64,000 nucleotides of DNA, from assembly GCF_024713945.1 (NCBI RefSeq), contig NC_134677.1, positions 4,901,001-4,965,000 of the forward strand, in the 5' to 3' direction. This stretch comes from Dermatophagoides farinae. Its lineage: Eukaryota > Arthropoda > Arachnida > Sarcoptiformes > Pyroglyphidae. Position numbers and translations under genes: made by a program. Below are positions 24,336-38,400 of this stretch, piece after piece (the stretch's first letter is position 1; each line of letters starts with the position of its first letter). The notes under the pieces are model-generated. The model did not search any database. It saw only the letters and a program-made list of their open reading frames with translations, and was not told the origin of the DNA.

Positions 24336-25971
24336 GCTAAGGTGCCATAACTATTCCAAATCGGACATATTGATACATATCTCTGTCTGTCCATAAATAA
24401 GTATTATAAACTGGTCACGCAACCATAGACCTAGACAGCAATCATTTATGTGAAAACCACATTCATTTTTTGTGTATGTGGATAATATGTATGTTTTTCG
24501 AAATCAATGGTTAATTCTTTCTAGATTTTTTTTTCGTATCATTGAATCAAGAATAAGAATGTTCTTTGAATCCACTTTTGCCGAATCGACCGGTAATGAT
24601 CATTGATAATACTAATGGTATTGATAATTTCGATTCTATTTTTTTTCCTTAACTCACACAAATATATTCACATATGTACTTCCTTTATATAAATTGTGAT
24701 AGTGAATAGAATGAAACATAAATCATCAAAATTGTAAATTCAATTTCGTCGTCATTTTGGTATTTAGTGTGATTGTTCGCTGAATCTAGGAATCTATTGC
24801 ATTTGTTTTTTACACATTTTTTATTCTCCTAAAACAATCTATAATTGATGAATGAAAATCGACCACCAAGTATTTTTTTTTATGGATATGAGATAATTTC
24901 CAATGGCACCTTTTCCAAATGTTACTGATGATTGTATGGTTATTATATGCTAACATTAAGCAAAAACAAAGGAACTCATGATTGTTTATTATTTTATTTT
25001 TTTGTTTCTATCGTTACAGAATTCGATCACCATGATCATCCAGTTTTTTCCGAAACCTGAAAAAAAATTATTTTCTTCTTATTGAAAAGCAGCGACAGCA
25101 GTAAAAAAAATATATCATCATTTGATCATCATAACGATTTTTATAATCATCATCATCATCGTTCAAAGTTATAGTTTGTAGAGAAATGGATCGATCAATC
25201 GATCGATTTGATCGAACAAAATGAATGAATGAATATTCAAATATATATATTTACTGAATAAAACCTTTTTGATTGCAATAAAATTTTGGCCATACACTCG
25301 ATTCGATTCAACTTGATTCAATTCAACTTAATTCAACGACTACGGTTATGTCACGAACGTGCTTCAATATTCGTTTTTGCTAATGGATTGATGATGATGA
25401 TGATGATCAGTCTGTCTCTGGTGTTCATGAGTGTGTATACATGTAAAGATTGGCTGCATCGATAGATATTATCATCGACATCGGTCAGTAAAACTAAAAA
25501 AGATAACGTCCAATGAAGAATGATGATGGTTATTGTGATGGTCTTCACATGATTTGATAGTAGCCCAGAATGATTGATCGATTTTGTAACATATGTGATC
25601 AATTGACGACCGGATTTTGTTTACCTTTCTTCTTCCGTTCATCACCATCATATGTAACCCGATGTTATATATCATTTCCGTTTGATTCAAAACTTTCTCT
25701 CTCTCTTTCTCTCATACACTGTGTTTGTGACAGCATGTGGTCTTAGATATTTGGATGAGTGAAATTGAATTAATCAAGATTATTTGTGTGTGTTTTTCTA
25801 AAGTTTTTTCTTTTTCTTTGTTTTGTTTTTTACAACGACAAACATCTTGTCTTTACTGTTCGAATACTAAAGATGCTATGGTTCTCTCTTTTTTTTCATT
25901 TTGATTATATGTTCCATAATCACTAATAATAGAATAAAAGAGATACAACTGGATCATGAAACAAGACCTAT

Positions 25972-25988
25972 TGTGTGTGTGTGTGTGT
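25972..25988 (+). repeat. (TG)8 microsatellite
   Basis: 17 bases of perfect TG alternation, about 500 bases upstream of the stan start codon; similar TG tracts nearby at about 26213-26225. Confidence 0.9.
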
Positions 25989-26270
25989 TTGTATTTATGT
26001 GATCAAACTGGTTTCCCGACGTAAAAACAACAACGATGACTTTTTCATTCAATCTTTTTCAAATGTCCAGATAATGTGGTTTTTGCATTAGGAATTTTTT
26101 CCTATCCAACATTGATCATCATCCATCAAGAAACTAAAGACTACAATGACATAAGTGCTTTTTATCTGTCATTGTACAGTTTGATTATCTATGTCCTCGT
26201 ATAATTTGTGTTTGTGTGTGTGTGTGAATTTCGAATAAATCATCATCCTGTTTATGTGTTAATGTGAATC

Positions 26271-26296
26271 CACCTTTTTGATCAAGAAAAAAGGTG
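26271..26296 (+). promoter_or_regulatory. 9-bp hairpin upstream of stan
   Basis: CACCTTTTT (26271-26279) and its perfect reverse complement AAAAAGGTG (26288-26296), separated by an 8-base loop. About 200 bases before the stan ATG, so probably in the 5' UTR or core promoter. Confidence 0.45.
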
Positions 26297-26330
26297 TATG
26301 TGCATCCAATCATTCAACAATGATACCGAT

Positions 26331-26385
26331 AAATTCTTCAATGCCCAAATGTTCATCGTTCATTTGGTTGTACATTGAAGAATTT
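26331..26385 (+). promoter_or_regulatory. Strong two-part hairpin upstream of stan
   Basis: Arms AAATTCTTCAATG (26331-26343) and CATTGAAGAATTT (26373-26385) are perfect 13-base reverse complements. Nested inside, CCAAATG (26345-26351) pairs with CATTTGG (26361-26367) around a 9-base loop. That gives 20 pairs in 55 bases, plus two weaker flanking pairs. It lies 110 bases before the stan ATG and contains two upstream ATGs. It may be a 5' UTR regulatory structure; a microRNA-like precursor or a tiny inverted-repeat element are alternatives. Confidence 0.5.
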
Positions 26386-26454
26386 GTACACCTTGTTATG
26401 GAACGTTCACAGTGCATCATTAATTGTTTTCATTATTCAATTGTTCCTGTTTGA
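26341..26454 (+). other. Upstream ORF in the putative stan leader
   Basis: ATG at 26341 opens a 37-codon frame ending TGA at 26454, 41 bases before the stan ATG. A second upstream ATG at 26349 opens a 9-codon frame. If the stan transcript includes this leader, scanning ribosomes meet both. No peptide conservation can be judged here. Confidence 0.35.
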
Positions 26455-26495
26455 AATATTTTTGTTATTATTTGCAAAACCTGTTAATAATCAAA

Positions 26496-29400
26496 ATGGC
26501 TGTATCAATCAAGCCATTCGACAATCGTATTCGGCTACATCGTTTTTTCATTCCAATATCTTTATTACTAACTTGTTGTTCGACAGCATGGGCACTCAGA
26601 TTATCAATACCAAGTGAACATAATTATGCCGGATCTTTACTTTTCAACGTATCATTAGATCATCCTCGTCTATATCGGCTATCACCATCAGATTTAAATG
26701 CTCCATATGTACATCGATTTTTTGATGTAACAACAATAGAAGGAATTCTTTATATTAAACGTCAACTACGTTGCCGTTCCGAATTATTGTCCGAAGTGCT
26801 ACCCACACCTGTAAATCTCTACATAGAATCCAAAACATTTCTGATCGATGGTTCTGATCAGAATCATTTAACTTTGATACCGATTCACATTGAATTCGAA
26901 CATGAAACCTGTACAGAAATAGATCGGCATCAATCTCATCTGCGAGAATTTACCCAATTATCCTATTTTTCTGATGAATTATATGAACATGATTATCATG
27001 ACTATCTGAATCCTGAATCTCTGTTTTATAATGAACCAAATCGCCATTTTTATGGTTCATTAGCTGAACCGAATATTGAAACGAACGTTTTATTGACCAT
27101 CCAAGATGATGGCTTGTGCGTTGATCGATATCAATTTTTAACCCGTTTGCCAAAATTTGTATCATCTTATGTAAAATCTTCTTGTACATCATACTATCAT
27201 GTGCTAGGTGCAACCACCGTTGACAACATTCATTATGATACGAATCTGGAATTTCGTATCGAACATTCTAATCAAGATCTTATATCTACTAAAAAGTATT
27301 GCCTACCCAATGGTCGATCATTCGATGTACACATTGGTTTGGTACATTTATGTGATAATAGCCACCCCCATGTCCATCATCATCATCATTCGACTATTAG
27401 TCATAATCATACATGGCCTAAATATTCATTCCAAAATCAGACTGAAAATGTTTCTTCATCAGCAACACCGTCCAAATCTTCCACCTTCATCAAACTGATG
27501 AGCAGCATCGAGCGTTTGACACTGACATTCTATGCAAAAGATTTTGATACTGAAGAATTTATGAGCAAATTGACCGATCGTCAAAGACAACTTTATCAAA
27601 GTAATCATCAATCTGGTCGATCTAGGCGAGAAACTGTTTCCTCAATTAATTCGGGTCCATCATTTGATCGATCATTGTACATAGTAAGCGTACCAGAAGA
27701 ACGAGAAAAATCGTTCGTTGTTACCCAATTGGTTGCTACACCAGGTCGACCTGCCGAATCAATTGAATCATCAGAACTACTCTATTCAATGTCTGCATTG
27801 ATTGATGCACGATCGCAATCCATGTTTGCAATTGATCCGGTCAGTGGTTTGGTTACGACAACAACACGTTTAGATCGTGAATTTATGGATGTCCATTATC
27901 TAAGAATCACTGTGACTGATGGTAATGTTCCACCACGAACGGCGTCTACAACGCTTCAGATCAATGTTCTTGATGAAAATGATCATGTTCCGGTATTCGA
28001 ACATGCCAACTATGAATCATCGCTTCGAGAATCAGCTCCGCTAGGCACAACAGTGTTGACCATACGTGCTACCGACCATGATAGTGGTCCTAATGCTGAA
28101 ATAGAATATTCCATACTCAATCCGACCGGTGTAAACGAAGCTTTTCGTATCGATCCTAAACATGGTGTTATCACTTCACGAACAGGTTTGGATCGAGAAA
28201 AGAATGATCTCTACACATTAACTGTACAAGCATCAGATTCGGGAGCAGTTCAATCTCGAAAACGTTCTCATACAACGGTTGGTATTAAAATTCTCGACGA
28301 AAATGACAATTATCCTCAGTTTGCCGAACGTTCGTATTCAGTGTCAGTAGATGAAGACGTTAATTATGCATCAAGGCCTGTCATCATCCGCATAGTGGCT
28401 CATGATGCTGATGAAGGATTAAATGCCGCCATCAGATATTCAATCATCGGTGGCAATACTGCAGCATTATTTCATATCGATTCCCTTAATGGTGAAGTGG
28501 CCGTCGTTGGTCCATTGGACTATGAAACTGCTCGAAGCTATCGATTAGTGATTCGAGCTCAAGACGGTGGTAGTCCACCACGGTCCAACACAACACAATT
28601 ATTAATTTCTGTCCTCGACAAAAATGACAATGAACCTCTATTCTATACGACATTGTTTCAGGAGAATGTAATGGAAAATGTACCCGTCGGTACAAGTGTT
28701 GTTCGCGTCCAAGCTTATGATGCTGATGATGGTGATAATGCTCAACTTAGCTATCACATACAACGATCATCTAGTGATGAAAATGCCGATCGAACTGCTG
28801 CATCAATGCCTATCGATATCGATCTCTCCAGCGGTTGGATAATGACCACAAGAGAATTAGACCGTGAAGAAGAATCACTTTATGAATTTACGGTCATCGC
28901 ACGCGACAATGGCTATCCAATTCAGCATTCTGCTTCGGCATTGGTCATCATACAAGTACAAGATTTGAATGATAATGCACCTGTCTTTGAACCGAGAAAT
29001 TATGAAGCAGTCATTTCAGAGACGGCCACGCCAGGAACTCCTATTGTTATCGTAACCGCTACTGATCGTGATGAGAATTCACGTTTAGTTTTTCAAATAA
29101 CTGGCGGTAATTTACGTAATCGTTTTGCAATCGTCTCGCAGAATAATCAAGGTCATTTGACGGTAGCTAACCCGTTAGACTATAAACAAGAGAAAAATTA
29201 TGTGCTTACAGTATCGGCAACCGATCCAGGTGGTAAAGTAGATCTGGCCACTGTTTATATAAATGTAACTGATGCCAATACTCATCGTCCTGTGATTCAA
29301 ATTCTTAAAAATAATGGCAATCCTTTTTCTGCAACATTGACAACCATCGCTGAAGATGCACCCATTGGTACTACCGTTTTGGTCGTCGAAGCAATCGATG

Positions 29401-32400
29401 ATGATGTTGGTGAAAATGCACGAATCACCTATTCTCTTAATGAAGTACCAGAATTTCGGATTGATCCAAATTCTGGAGCTATAACAACGGTCAAAGCATT
29501 AGATCGTGAAACAACAGCCGGTTATACGTTAATTGTGACTGCACAGGATAATGGCATACCACCGTTGTCCGATATAGCCAACATTGAGATTGAAGTAATC
29601 GATGTTAATGATAATGTGCCTCTATTTGAACAACATCATTATTCAGCAACTGTGATGGAAGATGCACCCATCGGTACATCCGTCTGTCAGGTTAGAGCCT
29701 CTGATCGTGATCTAGGTCTTAATGGTCAAGTTCGTTATGAATTCGAAATGATTGGCAATGATGTGCAACAACATCAACATCAACATATCGATATGGAATT
29801 TTCGCCGCTCGGTGTATTCAGTATTGATGCTACATCGGGTGTTATACGAACAAATCGTACGTTGGATCGTGAAACGATCGCTAAATATGATCTTAAAGTA
29901 GTTGCATTTGACCGTGGTACGCCGTCATTATCATCATCAGTTATCGTGCATGTAACCATCGAAGATTGTAAGTACCAATCCATTCTAACCAGTGAAATTG
30001 ATCTTTTAAGAAAAAGCCGTGAGAACATAGATTCAATCAGATTTTCATTGAATTATTCATTCCTTATGCCAAGCTTCTAGTCTTTTCAACGACATTATGA
30101 GTTAGAATCAAAATGAGTATGAATTTAGTTACCCATCCATATATACTTTATGGTTATTCAATGAGTAACGATAATCGAATATGATTGTTGAATTGCTTGT
30201 TGTATTTCTTTTGTTGCAATTCGACTGTAGCTTTACCACAAAACCCTTAATTTGTTTTCCGAAACAATAGATTCAAGAAATAGAAACAAGTATAGATAAC
30301 CTGTCGACGACATGTTATGTGATGACCAAATCGAATGTGAAGGAGTATAATAGAATAGTAATAATGGGAAAATTATTAGACATGAAAAAATCAAACCTAG
30401 CCTTTTTTCAGGTAACAATCCATGGTCAATAAGCAGGTTTTTTCATTTTATTTCTTTTATATTATAGGTTGGCCAGATTTAATTAGGTTTAGAACTTGAA
30501 GAAAATCATCGTTCGTTTTGGTTCGTTGGCTACACTGATGACCAAATTAGGATTTTTCAAGTTTCAATTCGAATATAATCATAGCTATGATAATAATATT
30601 TGAGATACACACATATATCGTGATAGATAAAACACACAGCTGATCACGATCATCATTTTTGTATTTATGGGTTGAACATTAATCAACCAACGTTCGTGAT
30701 GATCAAATTCACATTTGATAATCGTTTAAATGAATGAATTAAATAGATGTCTAATATTTGATGCAATGATTATTCTATTTGATGATAGGTAATGACAATC
30801 CACCACGTTTTGCTAGTGATCGATTGCGATTTTATGTGCCTGAAAATTCACCCATTGGATCGGTTGTTGGTGAATTGCGAGCTACCGATGCTGATGAAGG
30901 TGCCAATGCTCGAATCGAATATACTATTGTAGGAGGATCAGATATGAAATGGTTCGCATTGAAATCCACATCATCGTCATCTCAACAACAATCATCAATC
31001 TCATCATCATCTTCAGCATTGGATTCTTCCATCAATTCGGTGGCCACTTTAATAACTCGAACCGAGTTAGATTTTGAATCAGAAAAAAAAGTCTATAATA
31101 TAATTGTACGTGCATCATCATTACCTTTGCGAAATGATGTCGATGTTGAGATTCATGTGACTGGTAAGTGAATTCGTTATTTTTTGTCCCCAATCGATTA
31201 ACCATTGTGAGTATTTTTATTCATTATCCTTACATTTGTATATACTATTCAAGATTCATTATTATGCTTCCACAGACACAGATTTTCATTTATGTAAACC
31301 CGATTGACCGGCTTATCATTATCATCTACACTCGTTTGTCTTGTCCGTAAATTGAAATTAGACTTTCAATTTTCTAATCGATCATGGTCATGATTTTTAT
31401 CATTGTGATGATTATGACCATGATTGATTCTCATCAAGTACACAATGATCGACTTGGATTTGATATCGTTATTATCGAAGATGATGCTCCTCTGTCGATT
31501 AGTTGTTGTTGAGAACCTTTTTATCTATTTAAACATGCGAATTCCACACATGCTAAACACGACTCTATTGAACGAAAATCATTATGATGTCCAAATGATG
31601 ATCAACATACTCATGTAATATTTGTATCATCTGTATACATAGTGCATAGAAAATGATTGTCTCATATGAGAGATGGTTATTGCTATTTGATGATTTATTA
31701 TGATCATCATCAGCCATCATTGCATGATTTTCTTTTTCTGATTTCATTCATATAACCGGATTGAATTTCATCCAATTTTGAATTGAATTCGCAAACATTG
31801 TATGCTTTGTTTATACATCTACATAAGGATAAGGCCACCATTATGATGATGATAATAATATGAGCATCTTCATCACCATCATACTAGATTTATGAATTTC
31901 AATTGTGATTGAATCTTTTGTGTTTGTTCGAGCATCTAAAATGGCATGACCTTTATTCTTTTTTTTTTCTGCTATTGAACTTGATGCGGCAATCAAGCTT
32001 TACTCCTCTTGAGCTTAAGTGAATAAAACCGGTGAATGGCCATAAACAACAGTGTTTAACTTAGAAACAAACCAACCGGTTCTTAAGAATTTGAATGCTG
32101 TTGTTTCGCACCTTGAATGGCCGGTCTTGATTGTATATTTGCAAATTGGCTAATTTATCCATGGCTCACTTGCTCAACTTGAAGTGAGTGCAATGCAACT
32201 GACGAATACGGTCAAAGACTTTGATTCCGTTGTCCGATTATCATTGACAGGCAGCATTGGTTTTGCATTATGTTCTTTGATTGAAATTCCACCCACTCTT
32301 TTCGTTTTTTTTTCTAAATTTGATTCCATGATTAATATCCTTGTAGGCGCCTTTGTAATTTTATTGAAGCAATATCGAATTATCGATATCATAGATCCAA

Positions 32401-35400
32401 ACCTATTATTATGTTTATACATTAGATAAAATGACGCTCTTCACAGACAAATGTGATTATGATAATTATCCATCAAAACATGATCCTCTTTACTTCTAAA
32501 TCCATAATCGGTTCTAATAATATTTGGTTGCACTGAATTCAACCAGGTAGAATGATAGAAATTGGATATATTGAGCATCTCAATTATTTTGGACCATTCC
32601 AATTTTAGCTTTCAATGATGACAAACAAATTTGATCACTTTGTTGTCAGGCATTTATAAACAGGACATTGGCTATTTTTATAAATTCTCATTCTATGATA
32701 TGATTTTTATAATCTTGAAAAAAGAATCCTTTTTGCCGAATTGTATTTTTTTTTTTTTTGTTTTCAATGAGTTTAGTTCGATGGACAGAGTGGCGTGTGT
32801 CGGTAGAATAATGATCATAAGAAGATTTGTCTAAATTTTCTAAAAGTACCGGAATCACTGGAATGGATGAGATATTAAAGAAATCCGATCAAAGATCCAA
32901 ATCCGATTGACTAAACGATTCGCCGTTTTATGCACACACGAATGAGGGGATGATTCTATGACCCCCTCAACCACTCTAACAAAATGTTTATCATTATTCG
33001 ATCAGTCCAAAAATAGATGGTCAGTTGCATTAAACCAATGTCTCGAATTGGAACACATTTATCTGAATAGATAAAAAGAAAATTTTTGCCTCATTATGAA
33101 ATTTGCTTGCTCGTGTCTCTATTCATCATAATAAATAGTTACTAAATGTAGTTTTTATCATCTGTCTTTAGATGTCAACGACCATGCACCATTATTACGT
33201 GATTTTGCCATCATATTCAACAATTATCGGGGTCATTTTCCATTGGGACAAGTTATTGGACGTGTACCAGCCTATGATGCCGATATTGGTGATCATCTTC
33301 GTCATCGATTTATCGCTGGAAACAAAGCTAATCTTTTGTTGTTGAATGAGACAAGCGGTGAATTACGTTTATCACCATCGTTGAATACGAACGTCCCGAC
33401 TCGTGCATTATTAGAAGTGGCCGTTAGTGATGGTGTCAACGAGGCAATAGCTCGCTGTTATTTAGCCGTCAATTTGGTCACTGAATCGATGCTTTTTCAT
33501 AGTGTTACCGTCCGACTTAATCGGATAACACGTCATCGATTCCTTTCAAATCTTTATGATCGATTTTTGGATGGTTTGGCTACAGTCATTCCTTGTGCTA
33601 AAGAAAATATCATTATTTTCAATATACAGGTATTTATTGACATTTATTATTTTATGACTGCTCAATTGAAGAATTATTTGTTTGTTACTTTTTATTTTGA
33701 CCAGGATGACACCGAATCAGAATTGATGCCTGTATTGAATGTATCATTCTCGGCTCGCCTTTCCGAATCGCTTCGTGATACAGAATCTTATTATTCATCA
33801 CAATTTCTTCAAGAACGTGTCTACATTAGCCGCACATTGTTGACAGAATTGACTGGTTTAGAGGTAAGTATAAATTGTTTTGCATCCAAGGTTGTGATCA
33901 ACAAACTTTTTTTTTGTTTCTTTAGGTTCTGCCATTCGATGATAATCTTTGTGTTCGTGAACCGTGTCTAAATTTCGAAGAATGTTTATCCGTCCTTAAA
34001 TTTGGCAATGCATCCGATTTCATTGGCACTGAAGCCATTCTGTTTCGCTCTATATCACCAGTGAATACATTTGCTTGTCGTTGTCCCATCGGATTTCAAG
34101 GTAGGTCTGCCTTTAGGGCTATTTTTTGGTCTGATGTGTCTCGTGTAAACAATGATGTCAAGATGCATACATGTATTTGGTTATGTAAAACATACAAGGG
34201 AACCAGATTTGAATTGTGAATTTGTTGATTGGACACTATACTTTACTCTGTCCTTTTGGAACATTATTTGTTGTCATGTTGGTTTGTAATAACCAGCACA
34301 CACATGAGTCAAATATTGTAACGAGAATATGGAGCTGTTTGTTTCACAAATACAAACAAACATTGTACATTCCAAAGCTTGAACATATATTCTATTCTGG
34401 AAGAAGCTCATGTTTGCTCTTTCCTATTTTTTCAAACAGATTGTTAGTGACTCTTTTATGTGTATGTGTGTGTGTATGTCATTTGGTTTGGTCCAGCATC
34501 AAATATTATATGGGCAAGCTCCGACGTATGTTTGGAACACATGGACAGAGCTTTCTTTTTCGTTATTGTGAAGACTCAATGAATCTTTTTTTCCCTGGAT
34601 TGTCCGCTTTCTCTTTTGGTTCAATATTTTCCAACCAATTAGCAACATTTGCTGTTTTGATCTTTTTCGCTATTCGTGTTTGTGTGAGTGTGTGTGTGTG
34701 TAGAGAATGTGTCATCAGGGCTGTTTGTTTGTTTTCGATTGCAGAGTTGCAGAATATAAAATGTTGTTCTCACTGAATCGAAAAGTATAAGTGAAGAGGG
34801 GTGAATCTATTATTTAACAAAAACAATAGTAGAAAAAGCCCAATCAATAAGTTCATGTTTGGTGTGATGATAAACTTGCTTTTTGTTGATTGTCCAATGG
34901 CTATAGCTGGCTTCATTTTTTGATTCTAGATTATTTTTTTTTGGGTATGTTTGAATGTGTTTTAGTTGATGATGATCGTCATAAACATCATCATCATTTC
35001 AATGAATCATGATATCACATTGATTATGATGATGACAGTGATGGCCATCATCATCGGCCATTATGGTTGCGAAATAAAATCGATCCATGTGTAACAACAC
35101 ATACATATAAGAAATTGTAAATTCTGTTGTTTTTCTTTCTTAAACGGAAAAACATTGAGACTAATGGTGCCTGATTTCTAGCCGATATCGGCATTGCTTT
35201 ATGTTTGTTGATGGTTTTATTTTTTTCGTACAATTTTCTTTAGTTTTGAAAAATCAAAATAATGATAGAACTTGTGTGAGGAGAGTTTATAATGACCATT
35301 CAGTTTTTCTTTCAGAACATTTTCACAATAGTAGGTGATGATGCGGCAGTTTGATAGAAAATCTAAATATAGTTTACAAATGGTTTTATATCTGGGCCAA

Positions 35401-38400
35401 TGTAGAATATTTTTTGTCTATTTCCTGATCGATACCAATTTCATATGTTGTGTGTGATGCATAGCCAATTTTTTCTCGTTTGTATGACAAATGTTCTGAT
35501 GATGATGATATCTGTTGTCTCTCTAATGATGATTGTCAATAATGATAAAGATTGAGATCTGCAGTTGGACATTGGGGCTCCATCATCATTACGTCATATC
35601 TAGATTGTTGATATAGTCACAATTCTCCTACTATATTCAAATATTTTAACAAGGTTTTTCCTGGTTATGGTTCAATTTGATCCTGTTAAAACTGCTATGG
35701 TTTATTCGAAAATTCTTATTCTTCTGACGGAAAAATAATTGAATCTAAAATAAAATAAGCCTAGTTTTACGCAGTGAACTTTGACATCTGTTCTTTTTTT
35801 TCATTGATTCTTCGATCAATTTTATGCTTTAAAACTATGCCCTGTGTATATTCAAAAAAAATCGATCAAATATTGTAAACCTGGCCCCTATCTTAATAAT
35901 TTACTCTGCTTTTTTCTATAATAATAATGATCATTTGTTCGATCGGTTTTAATTATGAATACTATGAAACATTATTCTTATGATTCAATTTTCTTTCCAA
36001 ACGAATTACATTAGGCCCACATAACGATATTTGCAACAATTCAATTTGGCTAACATTTCATCGGCATTGGGAATCGATTACCGATCGATTCTTTGATTCA
36101 CGTATGACATGAACATAGTTTGCCCAATCGGAAGTCTCATCGTTTTTTTATCGTTTGTTTGATTTTCTCATTATATACGGATATCTCTCATTCATTGAAT
36201 TTCCGTTTTGGATTCGAATCACGAAATTTTCAAATTTACCCGTGAAAAAAACTTGGAGATTTCATCTCTCTCGCTCTCCTGGTTCTATCAGATCCGGTTT
36301 TCGTGCGTGCGTGTGCGTTCGTGTGTATGTATTTGTGTCTCTGTGTGAGTTTTGTTTCGGTATCGGATTTCTGAGTGCTGTCAAGTAAAAGATAACAATC
36401 TTTTTTTAGTTAGACCCTAGGCTCTGGTTGGGAAGCCATTAACACGTATGACTGACAATCATTTATTCATGTCTGGCTTTTGGATCGAAAACCAACACAC
36501 ACACACACACAGACATTTCAAAAGTTCGAGAAATGGCACGTCTATCACTATCCAATATAATGATTGCAATAATAATAGTAACAAAGAATTTATTTACCCA
36601 TCTACGAATTGCTATTTTTCGATTGGCCTATAGCCATCAATCGAACACCGATATAATCGATAGATTCATTTTCTTTTTTTCACTACTAATCATTAAGTCC
36701 GTGATGATCGTCCAAGTTAATCGTCTATTAATTATAAATTCGTTCTTGCCTCATCATCATATAACATAGCTATGATAAAATTGCTTGCTTCATTTATGAT
36801 GAACTAATCGTGACGAACACATGCGATCGAGTTTAACTTTAACAAAAAAAAGTTTGTTATAATTTCGTTGATTATGATGATGAAAAGTTGGGCATTATTC
36901 CCAAAGAATTCTTCATAATCTTACTGTATTATCTATCCCCTCTTTAAATGTTGTCGTGGATGGGTTTTGTTGTCTTTGTCATAATAAGTGTGTGTATGTG
37001 TATGCATTCATGTCAGTCAAATGTCATTCGAAGCTGTCATTTGAACAGGAACCAGAATCAAATAAGGCAAATCATTTGTCGATTGTGGCCATTGTTGTTT
37101 TTCAAGGCATATGTTGTTCACGTCATGTTTACTTGTTTGCTTATCAGTCAGCCACACACTCATAATGTGTGTCATACAATCGACGTGTACAAAATTCTGG
37201 TCACGTTCTATGGCTGGTTATCTTTTTTGGCTGGCCAAATGTCGTGGTGTGGATATAATCTATGTTTCAACAAACAATGACGAAATTCTGAATCGGTTCA
37301 TCCTGACCGAAATAGAAGGGGCAGAATTCTATCGATTGCTTACATTTCTGAGGATCAAAACTTTCCATGTTATTCTATTCAATTATGATAACAACAAGAA
37401 TTGTGAACACAAATGCAAATGTTGCTCGTGTATAATAATTTTTAGTGTAATGTAGTTTGTCGATCTAAAAGTGGAAAATCCAATACACTTAGCAAACGGA
37501 ACCGTTGTTGTTTACACAAAAAACAGTGATTTCAATTCATTTTCTGGTAAGATCTTAATCCAATCAGAATTGGTGGTCCACTCTATCACCCGAACCGATT
37601 AGTGACCAATGACAATGAGGAAAGGAACACTGTTTGGCCATTATTTCACTATGAACTATTTTTTAATAGCCACATCATTCGAATTGTCTTGTACATTGGT
37701 ATGTTTGTGTATGTGTAGGTTTGTATTGATGGACCAAAATGAACAACTACTTGTTCCGGAAACATGGACTAATCATTTGCAAAGCCTGCAGCTACTTGAG
37801 GCCCATAATAATTGTTCTGTTCTTTTTTCATCAATGTTTATTTTGGTCATGTTTTTGCTTTACTGGTTGAATTCTATCCCAAAGTTGCTTACCAAACTTC
37901 TAAACACATTGATTATATGCTTTATTTGCTTCTTTTTCAGGCTGGTTTTTTTATACAAGAAAAAGTCAAAGCTGTCAAACCAAAGCATGTTGTTTGGTGA
38001 TCATTAATATCCATTTGCATATCTATCTCATTTTCGATGTTTTCTTGCCTGCCGTGTATTGTATCTTTATTCTTTGCGTGTGTGATACGAAACATCCAGA
38101 ATACTCTGGGAAGTGTTTGCCGAATCTTTATGTCAAAATGTCCATTTACATACAAGCAGTAGAATATTAAAAACTTTGATTTCAGTATTAGTATTCGATA
38201 ATCATATTGGCCATGATCCAAGGTGTTGGCTGAATCAACTAACATCGTAAACAATTGACATAGTGAATCGAATAGAATAGAAATAACCAAAGCTATTGTC
38301 AGTCCATGAACATACATAAAAACAAACAGGAAAGGCAAAAAAAACATGGACCAAATATCACAATCTGTGATGCTTTGCATCGATTGCAGTCCATATGTGT

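Larger units (their letters stand above)
21233..26270. other. Intergenic / possible 5' non-coding region of stan
   Basis: About 5 kb upstream of the stan coding start with no convincing protein gene. It contains a 25-base T run (24311-24335), TG microsatellites and a GC-richer island near 23.2-23.36 kb. A very good splice-acceptor look-alike (pyrimidine tract, then TTACAG ending at 25019) could mark a 5' UTR exon of stan. Nothing else supported. Confidence 0.45.

Noticed and set aside
29265-29300. Degenerate calcium motif (DANTHRP) between cadherin repeats 5 and 6 as a mutation
   Set aside because: The same kind of NTHRP replacement is a normal feature of CELSR/Flamingo proteins, so it supports the identification and is not an anomaly.
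34216-34776. 186-codon + strand frame inside stan intron 5
   Set aside because: Begins with GTG, contains VCVCVCV runs produced by TG repeats, has no domain, and lies within a well-supported intron.
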